Virus record (IMG/VR): IMGVR_UViG_3300035388_000083
Coordinates: 1-40,052 of that record
DNA from: a virus
Strand: one strand, 5' to 3'
DNA: 40,052 bases
Shown here: positions 14,205-22,317 of the stretch, piece by piece
Position numbering within the stretch: position 1 is the stretch's first letter
Layout: the number at the start of each line of letters is the position of its first letter
Program-made: the position numbers and the translations under genes
The notes under the pieces: generated by a model
What the model was told of the DNA's origin: nothing
What the model saw: only the letters and a program-made list of their open reading frames with translations
Databases searched by the model: none

Positions 14205-15170
14205 ATGTCACTAGGAATTAATGTTGATGATATTGTAACGGAATTTGGAAGTTACTATAAGAATAGCGGTCAAAACCGTAAAGACATCTTCAAAAAGTTT
14301 TTTCAAAAGATTGAAACAGAACAGGTAATGACCCGCAGGTCAACCGAAAATACTGTTTTAGAATTAACTGCAGCCGAAATCTCTGATATTTTACAAACCT
14401 ATCAACCTGGTTGGACCCCAAAAGGTACAACTACGTTCAAGCCACGTAAAATTGAATTGCAACATTTCAAAATAGATTATTCATTGGAGCCATATGCTAT
14501 CGCAGGTACATGGTTGGATTTCTTACGTGAAAAAGAAATTGATCCTTTAAAATTCCCTTTAACAAAGTATATTCTACAGGAATTTATTATTCCTAAAATT
14601 CAAGATAACCTTGAGCGAAAAGAATTATTTAAAGGTGTGCCTGTTGCTCCAACAGAAGGAACTGCAAACAATGCAGGTGAAACCATGCTTGGTATCCGTA
14701 AGCAATTAATTGATGGCATTAAGGATGGTTCAATCAACAAAGTTTCTTTAACAGCATTAACAACTGGAACAATTTTCGATAAAGTAGAAGAGTTTGTTGA
14801 TGCAATTGGTGAAGATTATCAGGATGTTCCAATGGATGTATGCATGTCAAAAGGTTGGAGAAAAGCTTACTTCAGAGATAAGCGTTCTGAAGGTTTCTAC
14901 CAAATACCTGGTGCGGATCAGATTGACGAAAGCATTGATTTTACACCGCAAAAAGTTAAGGGACTTGCTTCTATGTCAGGTGAAGACATTATGTGGGCAA
15001 CTCCAAAATGGAATGTACTCTCTACAACTAAGAATGGAATAAACGAAGGTCGTTTTGATATTCAGAAGGACAAGCGTCAAGTGAATGTCCTTACAGATTT
15101 CTATCGTGGAACTGGATTCATTATTCCTGAACTTGTTTGGGCATTTGTTCCTGAAGCTCTTCTTGTATAA
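14205..15170 (+). CDS. Major capsid protein (HK97-fold, probable)
   Basis: This 321-aa protein lies directly downstream of the protease-scaffold gene, the standard position for the major head protein. Its size fits the family. 'KPRKIELQHFKIDYSLEPYA' and 'PELVWAFVPEALL' at the C-terminus resemble Bacteroidota phage capsid proteins. There is no long delta-domain at the N-terminus, consistent with scaffolding being supplied by the protease fusion. A stem-loop without a T-run follows (15186-15211). The fold is inferred from context and general resemblance, not from a diagnostic motif. Confidence 0.75.
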   Translation: MSLGINVDDIVTEFGSYYKNSGQNRKDIFKKFFQKIETEQVMTRRSTENTVLELTAAEISDILQTYQPGWTPKGTTTFKPRKIELQHFKIDYSLEPYAIAGTWLDFLREKEIDPLKFPLTKYILQEFIIPKIQDNLERKELFKGVPVAPTEGTANNAGETMLGIRKQLIDGIKDGSINKVSLTALTTGTIFDKVEEFVDAIGEDYQDVPMDVCMSKGWRKAYFRDKRSEGFYQIPGADQIDESIDFTPQKVKGLASMSGEDIMWATPKWNVLSTTKNGINEGRFDIQKDKRQVNVLTDFYRGTGFIIPELVWAFVPEALLV

Positions 15171-15185
15171 ATATTAACATACATT

Positions 15186-15211
15186 CCCTATCCCGATCGC
15201 TCGGGATGGGG
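15186..15211. other. Stem-loop between capsid and tail tube genes
   Basis: CCCTATCCCGA / TCGGGATGGGG forms an 11-bp stem (one T-G pair) with a TCGC loop. With no run of T it is a weak terminator at best and may tune expression of genes after the capsid gene or protect the mRNA 3' end. Its TCCCGA core is shared with the variant REP unit at 16169. Confidence 0.6.
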
Positions 15212-15238
15212 GTATTTCAATAAACTAAATAAAGCTGT

Positions 15239-15877
15239 ATGAAAAACTTCTTTAAAATACAATTTATAAGCATGTGGATGATTTTCGGTCTTATGATCGA
15301 AAGATTCATGGCAGGCTTCGGTTTAATTCAATGCATGGATATGTTTGATATCGAACATGAATCTGCAAAAGATAATACTGGTGGAATGACCCAAACCTTC
15401 TATTTTGCAATTGCAGAAGACATTGAGACTTGGCCTACATATACTCCAAAAGTAACCGCAACAACTCCCGAAGAATTAATGAATTACACGGGCGATTTCG
15501 TTATGAAAACCGGTAAACGATTCTTTAAAGGATATTGTACTCACGGAACAGGTGAAGTTAAGTTTGATGCTATTGGTCCTATCGATGGAAAATCTTTCAA
15601 ACACTCAATAGAGTTTTTTAGACCAGGTATGGATGCCAAAGCATTAGCATGGTTGGATCTAAATAAGAATGCAAATTTAGTGTTCTTAGGCTACGATAAA
15701 GACGACACATTGCTTACTGTTGGTAGCGAAAAAATGAGTGCGAAATTTGAATCGGGTGCAGGAACAACAGGTAAATCAGGCGAAGATTCAAAAGGTGCAA
15801 CTGTAACCTTCTTCTCTGAGTTGGCTAGTCCACCAAAGGCTTATACAGGAACAATACCATTAACTGAGGCTGTATAA
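15239..15877 (+). CDS. Major tail tube protein (probable)
   Basis: This 212-aa protein is likely the tail tube subunit. From about residue 48 it reads 'GGMTQTFYFAIAEDIETWP', followed by a beta-rich body with 'KHSIEFFRPGMDAKALAWL' (121-139), 'YDKDDTLLTVGSEKM' and 'TTGKSGEDSKGATVTFFSE' (176-194). This pattern is common to tail tube proteins of Bacteroidota phages and is shared with the two fusion proteins at 10617 and 11693. The first ~30 residues are hydrophobic and may be a false extension: the Met codons at residues 12 or 35 are alternatives. It lies one hairpin downstream of the capsid gene. Confidence 0.65.
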   Translation: MKNFFKIQFISMWMIFGLMIERFMAGFGLIQCMDMFDIEHESAKDNTGGMTQTFYFAIAEDIETWPTYTPKVTATTPEELMNYTGDFVMKTGKRFFKGYCTHGTGEVKFDAIGPIDGKSFKHSIEFFRPGMDAKALAWLDLNKNANLVFLGYDKDDTLLTVGSEKMSAKFESGAGTTGKSGEDSKGATVTFFSELASPPKAYTGTIPLTEAV

Positions 15878-15879
15878 TT

Positions 15880-16098
15880 ATGTGGAAAAAATATTTCAAT
15901 ATAAAAGGAATTAAGCCAGGCGAAGTTCAGTACCCTGCTCCATTTGGTAGAGTAGATTTCAGAAATGAAAACCTAGATCCTAATTTGCTATTAAAGATCT
16001 GTGAAAAGAAGCTACCTTATATCGAGTTATCGGAAGAAGGCAAGAAGCATTTTAGCACCAAAATAGAACCTAAAAACGAAAGTTCTAAATCTCAATAA
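15880..16098 (+). CDS. Small conserved-looking protein after the tail tube
   Basis: This 72-aa protein begins 2 bp after the tail tube stop and ends before a strong terminator, so it is the last gene of the capsid/tube transcript. It is compact, with 'GEVQYPAPFGRVDFRNENLD' and a helical 'PNLLLKICEKKLPYIEL'. No family is recognised; a head-tail joining or tube-associated role is possible from position only. Confidence 0.55.
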   Translation: MWKKYFNIKGIKPGEVQYPAPFGRVDFRNENLDPNLLLKICEKKLPYIELSEEGKKHFSTKIEPKNESSKSQ

Positions 16099-16127
16099 TT
16101 CTTATTTTTAATTCGCTATTCTCAATT

Positions 16128-16157
16128 AAAGCCGCTTTTATAAAGCGGCTTTTTTTT
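16128..16157 (+). terminator. Rho-independent terminator after the capsid/tube operon
   Basis: A 10-bp stem AAAGCCGCTT / AAGCGGCTTT with a 5-nt loop runs into an unbroken T tract to 16157. Confidence 0.9.
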
Positions 16158-16168
16158 GTCTTGAGCAA

Positions 16169-16208
16169 TGTCATCCTGTCCCGATAGTTATCGGGATATC
16201 GAAGGATG
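16169..16208 (+). repeat. Variant REP-like unit with internal TCCCGATA hairpin
   Basis: TGTCATCCTG is followed by TCCCGATAGTTATCGGGA and then ATCGAAGGATG: the standard unit with its central part replaced by a small perfect hairpin. It ends 7 bp before promoter copy B. Confidence 0.8.
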
Positions 16209-16215
16209 TTGATCG

Positions 16216-16252
16216 CTGTCCTTTTTGAAATTAATATTTACCAATAATTTTC
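16216..16252 (+). promoter_or_regulatory. CTGTCC-type phage promoter, copy B
   Basis: CTGTCC (16216-16221), five T, then TAATTTTC at 16245-16252, the same 29-nt offset as copy A. It drives the single secreted-protein gene at 16294. Confidence 0.6.
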
Positions 16253-16293
16253 GACTTTAATTAGAAATATATGTTTAACAAAAGCCTATTACA

Positions 16294-16761
16294 ATGAAAA
16301 GAATTCTTGTTTTATCCTTAATGTTTGCAACATTGGTTCTGGTGGTTGTGCCACTTGGAAAGTCTGAGTTGGCATTAAAGGATTCACCGATTGAAAACCT
16401 GCAGGGAGATCTTATAAGCATCGACGATGTTAATTTTGAACCCCAAACAGAAGTAACAAACCCTATAAATGTTGTGGAGGTTGAAATATCCCCGGGCGAT
16501 AATTTACAGGGCGTTTATTATTCCGAGTTTAGTAAGGATAATAACAGCCATATGGATGGTTTTCTTGCCCTTTATGCTATAAATGACTACTCGTATAAGA
16601 GAACACAGCGATTGTATGGTACAAACTATTTTACACAAAGCATTTGGCTAAATAGCGACCTTGCAACCACACCAAACACCGCCACCGGTACAAACAAAAA
16701 AGACTATACGGAGGTTGGAATATCGCCGGCTTTAAGTGTAACGCATCAATACGATGCATGA
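16294..16761 (+). CDS. Secreted protein, monocistronic (candidate moron)
   Basis: This 155-aa protein has a clear N-terminal signal sequence or anchor ('MKRILVLSLMFATLVLVVVP'). The mature part is Asn/Thr/Tyr-rich ('GVYYSEFSKDN', 'FLALYAINDYSYKRTQRLYG') and resembles nothing I can name. It is isolated: a terminator and promoter copy B precede it and another terminator follows (16787). That autonomy, inside a structural region, is typical of a moron. It could be a virion, superinfection-exclusion or lysis protein; none is shown. Confidence 0.6.
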   Translation: MKRILVLSLMFATLVLVVVPLGKSELALKDSPIENLQGDLISIDDVNFEPQTEVTNPINVVEVEISPGDNLQGVYYSEFSKDNNSHMDGFLALYAINDYSYKRTQRLYGTNYFTQSIWLNSDLATTPNTATGTNKKDYTEVGISPALSVTHQYDA

Positions 16762-16786
16762 CATATTCAATAGATAAAAATAGTAA

Positions 16787-16816
16787 AAGCATGAACTCCG
16801 GTTCATGCTTTTTTTT
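16787..16816 (+). terminator. Rho-independent terminator after the secreted-protein gene
   Basis: A 10-bp stem AAGCATGAAC / GTTCATGCTT with a TCCG tetraloop is followed by a run of T to 16816. Confidence 0.9.
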
Positions 16817-16856
16817 GTCATCCTGAGCAATGTCATCCTGAGCCTGTCGAAGGATG
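16816..16856 (+). repeat. REP-like unit with partial duplication
   Basis: TTGTCATCCTGAGCAA is followed by a full TGTCATCCTGAGCCTGTCGAAGGATG. It lies directly after the terminator T-run and 7 bp before promoter copy C. Confidence 0.8.
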
Positions 16857-16863
16857 TTGATCG

Positions 16864-16900
16864 CTGTCCTTTTTTGGCAATTGCCATTTTAAAAACTTTG
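16864..16900 (+). promoter_or_regulatory. CTGTCC-type phage promoter, copy C
   Basis: CTGTCC (16864-16869), six T, then AAACTTTG at 16893-16900 (TAnnTTTG with the first T replaced), at the 29-nt offset. It ends 22 nt before the ATG at 16923 and could drive the genes 16923 to 21781 (methyltransferase and terminases). Confidence 0.6.
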
Positions 16901-16922
16901 AGAAAACAAAAACAACAATGCT

Positions 16923-17279
16923 ATGAAAACAATATTTAAGAAAAGGTATGATGAAATGATGAGTCTTTTACTCGGTTTATTTAGTTTTTTAATAATAATT
17001 TTCATTCCTATTATTTGGATACGAAAAGGGTTTTCTTTTGATCTTTTTTCTACAATGATTATTGGAATCCTTGGACTGATTATGACCATCTCATGGATAA
17101 CTAAAAAACGAGCAAAAGGTTACTATTCTAACCAAATCAAACAAATCATTGGTGACGCTTCTGTAAGTGAAGATGCAGAAGACCTAAGAAATATGGATGA
17201 TACTACGCCTGTTTATAAAGAAAAATATAATGTGTACATCAATTCACTATCTGAAGAAATAGTTAATTTATTTTTCTAA
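16923..17279 (+). CDS. Two-pass membrane protein
   Basis: This 118-aa protein has two hydrophobic helices (about 14-33 'LLLGLFSFLIIIFIPIIWI' and 40-60 'LFSTMIIGILGLIMTISWI') and a soluble acidic C-terminal half with 'EDAEDLRNMDDTTPVYKEKY'. It is the first gene behind promoter copy C. A holin-like or superinfection-exclusion role could be imagined, but a separate lysis cassette is present at 26-28 kb; function unknown. Confidence 0.6.
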   Translation: MKTIFKKRYDEMMSLLLGLFSFLIIIFIPIIWIRKGFSFDLFSTMIIGILGLIMTISWITKKRAKGYYSNQIKQIIGDASVSEDAEDLRNMDDTTPVYKEKYNVYINSLSEEIVNLFF

Positions 17280-17309
17280 TAACTTCCACTAAAATCTAAC
17301 TAAATAATC

Positions 17310-18173
17310 ATGGAACAAAAAGCTGCAAGAAAGGAAATTTTAGACTGGCTAAGAGCAGGTCAACCATACGAAGAAGGCATTCAGTTGTTTGCAAAATACA
17401 GCAATAATGCAACTGTACTCAAGAACTTTAGTCGTAAAATGAATCAGGAGCGTAAAGATAAGCTTGCATATAAATTGGTAGTTAAAATTGCTAACCTACC
17501 CGAAAAGTATATTGCATTAGATCCTAAGAAACTTCCACAAGGCAAAAAGAAAGATCCTAAGAAACCTGTGGATCCTAAAAAGGGGCAGAATATAAAACCA
17601 AATACGGAGACAAAAGGAAAAACTCCACCACCAAACACCACGGCACCACAAACCGACTTAAAACCTGCTTACGAAAAAGCATGGGAAGGTAAAATCCCTT
17701 ATAAAGATCTACCAAAAGAAATTCGCGACCTGATTAATCAGCGTGTCGATGCCGAGCAGGATATAAAAGCACTCTCCGAAAATAGATTGGCTGTTCCTGC
17801 TAAAAACAACGAAAAAAACAATAAGGCCCGAAAGGATCTTAGCGAACAAATCGATGTTTTACTTGGTAAAAAGAACGAGCTAAACGCTCAAATTAAGCAA
17901 TACGAAGAAACTCTTGAGCTACCAAAAACAGACGAAGAAACAGGTCCCGACCCTAAACCTAAAACCGAAGCCGAAATTGTTCTCGAGCTAACCAAAAAGT
18001 ACAACAACCTTAAATCGCAACGTTCGAAATGCAGGAACCAGGTATTTGGGAATGAAAAAACCAAAAAAGACCCCTTACCTGCAGGTCCAAAACTCGAAGC
18101 TGCCAAAATAAAGCTTGCAGGCATCGAACAGGAAATTAAGGAAGTTGAAGAAAAGCTAAAACCCAGTAAATGA
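17310..18173 (+). CDS. Coiled-coil protein upstream of the methyltransferase
   Basis: This 287-aa protein has a helical N-terminal domain (1-65, 'ARKEILDWLRAGQPYEEGIQ'), a Lys/Pro-rich low-complexity linker (~72-115, repeated 'DPKK'), and a long helical/coiled-coil half with 'LSEQIDVLLGKKNELNAQIKQ' and a final 'AGIEQEIKEVEEKLK'. It overlaps the ParB-methyltransferase gene by 4 bp (ATGA). No family is recognised; the coupling suggests a partner for the methyltransferase or the packaging genes. Confidence 0.6.
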   Translation: MEQKAARKEILDWLRAGQPYEEGIQLFAKYSNNATVLKNFSRKMNQERKDKLAYKLVVKIANLPEKYIALDPKKLPQGKKKDPKKPVDPKKGQNIKPNTETKGKTPPPNTTAPQTDLKPAYEKAWEGKIPYKDLPKEIRDLINQRVDAEQDIKALSENRLAVPAKNNEKNNKARKDLSEQIDVLLGKKNELNAQIKQYEETLELPKTDEETGPDPKPKTEAEIVLELTKKYNNLKSQRSKCRNQVFGNEKTKKDPLPAGPKLEAAKIKLAGIEQEIKEVEEKLKPSK

Positions 18174-19489
18174 ACACTCCCTTAACTTGGCATAACGAGA
18201 AAAGGAAGGTTGATGATCTCCTTCCTTTTCAACACAATCCACGAAAGCTCTCCGACGAAAAAAGAGAGCTTTTAGTTAAATCCATCGAAAAGTTTAACCT
18301 GGTCGAAATACCGGTTATCAATTTAGACGATACACTTATTGCAGGTCATCAAAGATGTAAAATATTGCAGCTTTTAGGTCGTGGACAAGAAGAAATCGAC
18401 GTCCGAGTTCCAAATCGTCAATTAACCGATCAAGAATTTAAGGAATATAATATTACATCAAACGTTCAGGTTGGTGTTTGGGACGTTGATATCCTTAATG
18501 ATGTTTTCGAAGATATTGATTTAAGCGGTTTGGGACTCGACCTTGATTCTTTGCCAGGTTCCGATGCCGAAATGTTAACCCAGGAGGAAGAAGAGCTCCC
18601 TTTCGATGATACTCCACCACTCGATCCAATTACGGTCCAAGGCGATCTTTACGAACTGGTTTCGGTTTACAAAGATTTAAAACACCGTATCCATTGCGGC
18701 AATAGTAAAGATTCCGATGCTGTTGCAATATTAATGGAAGGTAAAAAAGCAAGCATGGTATTTACCGATCCACCTTATAATGTTAAGGTAAACGATATAC
18801 TTACATCGAGTGCCAAAAAGCACAAGAATTTCAAAGAAGCTGCAGGCGAAATGACACCCGAAGAGTTTATTCAGTGGTTAAAAGATGTATTTATTAACCT
18901 AATCCTGTTTTCCACTCCCGGGAGCATTCATTTTATATGTATGGATTGGAAGCATATTTATGAAGTTATATCTGCAGGAAGAGAAATGTATACAAAGTAC
19001 ATGAATCTTTGTATTTGGAATAAAGATAATGGTGGTATGGGTTCATTTTACCGATCTAAACACGAGCTCGTGTTTGTATTCAAAAATGGCGAAGAAAAAC
19101 ACATAAACAATTTCAAACTAGGTGGATCAGGTCGATATCGTACCAATGTATGGGATTATGCAGGCTGTAATTCCTTTGGCAACAAAGAAAAGGAGATGAT
19201 CGAAGATCATCCAACGCCAAAGCCAGTCGAAATGGTTGCCGATGCGATCTTGGACTGCTCCTATCGTGGAAATATTGTTCTAGAGTTGTTCCTGGGATCC
19301 GGATCCACATTAATTGCTTCCGAGATAACTAAAAGAAACTGTTTTGCTCAAGATCTTGAAGAAAAATACTGTGATTTATCAGTCCGCAGATGGGTTAAAT
19401 ACATGCGAGACAATAAACTCGAATATAAGGTATACAGAAACGGAGAAGAGCTTCTCGAACCCGAAATAGATGCATATTTTGAGAAATGA
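18170..19489 (+). CDS. ParB/Srx-like domain fused to DNA methyltransferase
   Basis: This 439-aa protein has a ParB-type N-terminal domain (about 12-100; 'LPFQHNPRKLSDEKRELLVK' and the motif 'IAGHQRC' at 57-63) followed by an amino-methyltransferase domain. That domain has 'VFTDPPYNV' (motif IV, 197-205), 'HPTPKPVEMV' (347-356) and 'FLGSGST' (motif I, 374-380). The order, motif IV before motif I, fits the beta class (N6-adenine or N4-cytosine). Phage orphan methyltransferases of this type protect DNA from restriction or mark it for packaging. It overlaps both neighbours by 4 bp and is immediately upstream of the terminase genes. The recognition site cannot be read from sequence. Confidence 0.9.
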   Translation: MNTPLTWHNEKRKVDDLLPFQHNPRKLSDEKRELLVKSIEKFNLVEIPVINLDDTLIAGHQRCKILQLLGRGQEEIDVRVPNRQLTDQEFKEYNITSNVQVGVWDVDILNDVFEDIDLSGLGLDLDSLPGSDAEMLTQEEEELPFDDTPPLDPITVQGDLYELVSVYKDLKHRIHCGNSKDSDAVAILMEGKKASMVFTDPPYNVKVNDILTSSAKKHKNFKEAAGEMTPEEFIQWLKDVFINLILFSTPGSIHFICMDWKHIYEVISAGREMYTKYMNLCIWNKDNGGMGSFYRSKHELVFVFKNGEEKHINNFKLGGSGRYRTNVWDYAGCNSFGNKEKEMIEDHPTPKPVEMVADAILDCSYRGNIVLELFLGSGSTLIASEITKRNCFAQDLEEKYCDLSVRRWVKYMRDNKLEYKVYRNGEELLEPEIDAYFEK

Positions 19490-20127
19490 AAAACAAACTT
19501 TCTAGAATAGACGACCGAATAGTAGCTCAGATCCGATCTGAAGGCACAACCCTTGACCGCATCAAAGGCAGTATGATGTTTGGCAACGACAAGGTTCCTT
19601 TAACTCTTAAAGAAAAGGAAATTCTTGAGCGTTGGGATGCAGCTTTTACACTCCTAGTTAATTACCATAGCAACGAGCAGGCTATTCCTTTATTAATGAG
19701 TCGCTATAATATTAGCAGAGCACAAGCATATAGGGATATTCGAAACGCTCGCGACCTTTACGGTGATATTAATAAAACAAGCAAGGAAGCCGACCGCATT
19801 ATCGCTCTCGAGTGGACAATTAAAACCTTTCAGTTAGCAGCCAAGCAGCGACCACCTGATCTTGAGAATATGAACAGGGCAATTTCAAATTACATCAAAT
19901 TAAAAGCCCTGGACAGAGAAGATCCGGAAACATTCCGTGAAGAAGATCTGCAGCAACATAACTTCTATATGATATTACAAATGGATAACAGTAATTATCA
20001 GATCGATTTAAATGCCAAGGGTATTGATAAGATCCCAAAAAAGAAAATGCAGAACATTATAAATACTTTATACACCGATATCGAAGAAGTCGAAGCTATT
20101 GAATTACTAGACGAAGATGGCAAATAA
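19486..20127 (+). CDS. Terminase small subunit (probable)
   Basis: This 213-aa helical protein lies directly upstream of, and overlapping by 11 bp, the large terminase. The middle has a helix-turn-helix-like stretch 'AIPLLMSRYNISRAQAYRDIRNARDLYG' (about 66-93), as in small terminases that recognise packaging sites. The ATG overlaps the stop of the methyltransferase. Position plus the HTH give the call; no direct family signature was used. Confidence 0.75.
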   Translation: MKNKLSRIDDRIVAQIRSEGTTLDRIKGSMMFGNDKVPLTLKEKEILERWDAAFTLLVNYHSNEQAIPLLMSRYNISRAQAYRDIRNARDLYGDINKTSKEADRIIALEWTIKTFQLAAKQRPPDLENMNRAISNYIKLKALDREDPETFREEDLQQHNFYMILQMDNSNYQIDLNAKGIDKIPKKKMQNIINTLYTDIEEVEAIELLDEDGK

Positions 20128-21781
20128 AACGCTAACGTTTAATCCGGCACAGTTAACATCTGTTCTGTTGAACCCAAAGCACGAAGTCGATGTTTGGGGA
20201 CGTGGAACAGGTAAATCTAACAAACATGGTTGGAAAATGGACCGAATTATCAAGTCCATGCCCCGATCAAGCTCTGTTATTACCGGTAAAACATACACCC
20301 AACTTTTGACCAGGACATTGCCACCCATGATCTCCTTTTTAGAACGCATGGGCTACATTCGTAATAAGGACTTCTTTATTGGCAAAAAATCACCCAAATC
20401 ATGGGCATGGAGAGAGCCTTACGAAGCACCGCTATCCTATGAGCATTATATGATCTTTGGTAATCCAAACGGCTCTGTTGGCTTCCATTTAGCGAGTCAG
20501 GATCGAGTTGGCTCAGGTCGTGGTCTAAACACCGACTTCGAACTAACAGATGAAGCTTTAACGCTCGATATCGATCGATATAATAAAGAGATCCACGCAA
20601 CCAATAGGGGTAACCTGGATAGGTTTGGTAAGATCCCATGGCACCACGGAACCCACCACTCCACATCGATGCCATATAGTAAAGATGGCAAATGGTTACT
20701 CGAAGCAGGCGATTATTACGATATTGAAGCAGGTATTCGCTATAAGGAACTATGGAACCGGGTTGTTAAAATGCAATTAGACTTATTGGAGATAGATAAA
20801 CCCAAAGAGTTTGCTGCTCAATGGAACGAGATACAGCTTATCCGCAGGCGAATGACACCATTTGTATCAAAAGATGGTATGTTATTTACCTTGGCCAATG
20901 CATTTGATAATATAGAGAATGTGGGATATTCGTACATAAAGGAACAATATCGCACCACTCCCCGACTTACCTTCCTTATTGAGATAATGAATATGATCAT
21001 CGATAAGGTAGAAGACTGCTATTATGCCATAGATGGTGATAAGCACGTATATTATGATTCATACAACTATAGCCACATCGATAACCTTGATTATGATTTT
21101 AAGAAGTTAGGATCTCCCGATAGCCAGTTCGATAAAGATGTGGATCCAAACGAACCACTTAAGATGTTACAGGATTGGGGATCTTCCATCTCCTGGTTAA
21201 TCATAGCCCAGGATAATTGTTTAGTGGATCCTGATCGCAGGCTTACTAAGAACTATGTAAAAGAGTTCTATGCTAAGCAGCAGCAAGGACGTGTTATGAT
21301 CGACGATGTAGTGGACGACTTCTGTAAGTATTATCGATATCACAACGATAAGACCGTTATCTATTATAAAGATAAGTATGGCGATGCCCGACGAGCTAAT
21401 TCATCCGACACCTACAATCAGCAAGCAATCAACAGGCTAAGGGATAAAGGATGGAACGTAATACTAAAGGAAGAGAAAGCACAGGAACCACCACATCACG
21501 AAAAGTATTTACTGTGGAACAACTCCTTTAAAGAGAATAACGACCGATTCCCAATCGTTCGGTTCAATGGTAACAACTGCAAGTTTCTTATAATTGCCAT
21601 GCAAAACACTAAGGTGTACGAACGCAGTGGCAAGTTCGAGAAGGATAAGAGCTCAGAGCATAAGAACAGTAAAACCCCCGTCGAAGAAGCAACTCACAGC
21701 ACCGATGCAGCCGATAAGCTGCTATGGGTAGACCACAAGTCAACCAAGAGTGGTGGTGGGTTCATCGAGACACGTATTTAA
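20117..21781 (+). CDS. Terminase large subunit
   Basis: This 554-aa protein has the packaging ATPase-nuclease layout: Walker A 'GRGTGKS' (28-34), Walker B-like 'FELTDEA' (141-147, LTDE), and a C-terminal nuclease-like region beginning near 'LQDWGSSISWLIIAQDN' and ending with 'STDAADKLLWVDH', which supplies the acidic residues expected in an RNase-H-like fold. It powers DNA translocation into the prohead and cuts genome ends. The operon ends after it with a stem-loop at 21803. Terminases lie downstream of the capsid genes here, the reverse of the common order. Confidence 0.9.
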   Translation: MANKTLTFNPAQLTSVLLNPKHEVDVWGRGTGKSNKHGWKMDRIIKSMPRSSSVITGKTYTQLLTRTLPPMISFLERMGYIRNKDFFIGKKSPKSWAWREPYEAPLSYEHYMIFGNPNGSVGFHLASQDRVGSGRGLNTDFELTDEALTLDIDRYNKEIHATNRGNLDRFGKIPWHHGTHHSTSMPYSKDGKWLLEAGDYYDIEAGIRYKELWNRVVKMQLDLLEIDKPKEFAAQWNEIQLIRRRMTPFVSKDGMLFTLANAFDNIENVGYSYIKEQYRTTPRLTFLIEIMNMIIDKVEDCYYAIDGDKHVYYDSYNYSHIDNLDYDFKKLGSPDSQFDKDVDPNEPLKMLQDWGSSISWLIIAQDNCLVDPDRRLTKNYVKEFYAKQQQGRVMIDDVVDDFCKYYRYHNDKTVIYYKDKYGDARRANSSDTYNQQAINRLRDKGWNVILKEEKAQEPPHHEKYLLWNNSFKENNDRFPIVRFNGNNCKFLIIAMQNTKVYERSGKFEKDKSSEHKNSKTPVEEATHSTDAADKLLWVDHKSTKSGGGFIETRI

Positions 21782-21802
21782 TCACTAATTTTATGCCCCC
21801 CT

Positions 21803-21827
21803 GAAAGCTGCATGTGTAGCGGCTTTC
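21803..21827 (+). terminator. Stem-loop terminator after the large terminase (weak T-run)
   Basis: GAAAGCTGC / GCGGCTTTC forms a 9-bp stem with a 7-nt loop; downstream is 'ATATACCTATATTTTT', not a clean T tract. The rest of the 260-bp gap to 22042 holds repeated CCTTAG(A/T)-type words and then promoter copy D. Confidence 0.6.
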
Positions 21828-21990
21828 ATATACCTATATTTTTCGCCTTTTGGAAATTGCCATTTGCCATAGGGCGGCTTGCGTGCTAGAACCTTAGATA
21901 TTTGCGACTTTAGAACCGATTTTAAAACCTTAGTTTTTGTATATCAAAACCTTAGTTCTTTGATTTTGAGAAACACCCCAAAATTGTGAG

Positions 21991-22027
21991 CTGTCCTTTT
22001 TTTGGCTTTGCTCATAAGCCATATTTG
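21991..22027 (+). promoter_or_regulatory. CTGTCC-type phage promoter, copy D
   Basis: CTGTCC (21991-21996), seven T, then CATATTTG at 22020-22027, at the same 29-nt offset. Unlike the other copies there is no REP unit upstream, which shows the promoter element is separable from the repeat. It ends 14 nt before the ATG at 22042. Confidence 0.65.
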
Positions 22028-22041
22028 AATAAAAATAAAAT

Positions 22042-22317
22042 ATGGCTGCAATCTCTTTAAACGATGTTCTAAACCAGTGGGATAAAATTGAGCTCGGTAA
22101 CACCGATCAATCTTTTTCGATTGGATTTATTACTAAGAACGGAGAAACACGATTTTACAAAAGAGCTGTTAAGGCCGGTTGTAGATTCAGTTTAAAGAAT
22201 AATGAAATGAGAGCTTGTATTCCTATCGATGAAGATGGCAAATCTACTGGACATATTACTCCTTTTAGCATTTGGCGTGTGACTAGTTTTAATGGTAAAA
22301 ACGTAATTATATCATAA
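22042..22317 (+). CDS. Small protein upstream of the portal gene
   Basis: This 91-aa protein has 'SFSIGFITKNGETRFYKRAVKAG' and a beta-rich C-terminal half. It is the first gene behind promoter copy D and overlaps the portal gene by one base (TAATG). I do not recognise it; small conserved proteins in this spot are common in Bacteroidota phages, but I cannot give a function. Confidence 0.6.
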   Translation: MAAISLNDVLNQWDKIELGNTDQSFSIGFITKNGETRFYKRAVKAGCRFSLKNNEMRACIPIDEDGKSTGHITPFSIWRVTSFNGKNVIIS

